A DNA stretch of 64,000 nt, taken from NCBI GenBank assembly GCA_934120315.1, contig CAKOTX010000003.1:72082-136081 (forward strand), written 5' to 3'. Made by a program: the position numbers and the translations under genes. This stretch comes from an uncultured Clostridia bacterium. GTDB lineage: Bacteria > Bacillota > Clostridia > TANB77 > CAG-508. The number at the start of each line of letters is the position of its first letter. The first letter of the stretch is position 1. The notes below the pieces were generated by a model. That model searched no databases, was not told the DNA's origin, and was given only the letters and a program-made list of their open reading frames with translations. Positions 63,769 through 64,000 of the stretch are shown here, in pieces.

Positions 63769-63798
63769 AGTATAACATTTAAATCTTGAATTTGTCAA
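63769..63798 (-). promoter_or_regulatory. Promoter of the AbiF RNA
   Basis: The minus strand shows TTGACA (63798-63793), 18 nt, TATACT (63774-63769). The start would be near 63763, at the 5' edge of the pseudoknot. Confidence 0.75.
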
Positions 63799-63858
63799 GC
63801 CAAAATGTTAAATTTATCTATTTAATATTATTATATTTCTATTTATATAATTTATACT

Positions 63859-63924
63859 TGTCAATTTGGTGTCGGTGTTTTTCTTGACAGCCTTGTCAAG
63901 AAAAACACCGGTACCAAATTAACA
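63859..63924. repeat. Dispersed palindromic repeat, copy 8 (inverted pair)
   Basis: The left arm is 63859-63889 (GGTGTCGGTG) and the right arm 63894-63924 (CACCGGTACC). It sits 5 nt downstream of the fabI-like stop codon and can act as its terminator. Confidence 0.85.
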
Positions 63925-63928
63925 AAAA

Positions 63929-64000
63929 CTAGCATCCAATTATCTCGTAACCGTTGTCGGCGTAAATGATTTGCCCTGTTATACAATTTGACATTTTACT
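63929..64000 (-). CDS. Enoyl-ACP reductase (FabI-like), C-terminal fragment at window edge
   Basis: The last 23 codons read SKMSNCITGQIIYADNGYEI, then IGC and TAG. The SxxxxxxTGQxxYxDxGYxIxG pattern is the C-terminus of FabI and related short-chain reductases of fatty acid synthesis. The body of the gene is outside the window, so FabI versus another short-chain dehydrogenase is not settled. Confidence 0.65.
   Translation of the reverse strand, partial: SKMSNCITGQIIYADNGYEIIGC

Overview
The window is about 27-30% G+C by eye, with Shine-Dalgarno sequences of the GGAGG type, dense minus-strand operons and strong sigma-A type promoters. The gene set (RNase Y, LexA, FtsEX with M23 murein hydrolase activators, single-chain glycyl-tRNA synthetase behind a T-box, SpoIIM, RqcH, a UPF0182 protein, a MecA-type penicillin-binding protein) points to a low-GC Firmicute of class Clostridia, probably an uncultured gut lineage. 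The exact lineage cannot be fixed from the sequence alone.

Layout. 1-5.4 kb: an ABC ATPase (cut by the window edge), a LiaF-like/DUF4097 envelope pair behind gpmA, a flippase-like membrane protein and dGTPase. 5.4-10.7 kb: a class B penicillin-binding protein and a large triplicated surface protein split by a frameshift. 10.8-16.8 kb: RNA and DNA maintenance (CCA enzyme, DinB, RNase Y), a small alarmone synthetase and DeoD. 16.8-27.3 kb: argS, cysS, PBP1a, a GH18 protein, lexA, greA, pgsA. 27.4-32.6 kb: the ftsE-ftsX-M23-M23-ctp division and wall-remodelling cluster. 32.7-38.1 kb: an accessory stretch with an Alg13/Alg14-type glycosyltransferase pair, a type III toxin-antitoxin locus (CptIN-like), a flavin reductase and an ABC exporter. 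38.2-52.9 kb: xerD, spoIIM, endoQ, ftsH, alr, a Fem transferase, UPF0182, ftsY, glmM. 52.9-57.5 kb: T-box/glyS, an orphan ORF of higher GC, rqcH, a secreted M23 peptidase and tRNA-Trp. 57.6-61.4 kb: a BspA-like leucine-rich-repeat surface protein and three small envelope proteins. 61.5-64.0 kb: a cassette-like region with a peroxiredoxin and an AbiF-type HEPN protein with its own RNA, each bounded by a palindromic repeat plus a copy of the 3' end of a fabI-like gene.

Three things stand out. First, two RNA-antitoxin style systems: a CptIN-like locus, whose two 48-nt RNA repeats each fold as the same H-type pseudoknot with compensatory base changes, and an AbiF-like HEPN gene behind a roughly 45-nt pseudoknotted RNA with its own promoter and terminator. 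Second, a dispersed intergenic palindromic repeat (core TGTCAATTTGGTGTCGGTG) at eight loci. It sits at gene 3' ends and supplies the last codons of cca. Third, two accessory cassettes lie between three successive copies of 'repeat + fabI 3' end', which looks like an attachment-site array without a visible recombinase.

Most housekeeping calls rest on motifs that can be read in the proteins. RNA structures, promoters and the cassette model were found by eye and were not computed.
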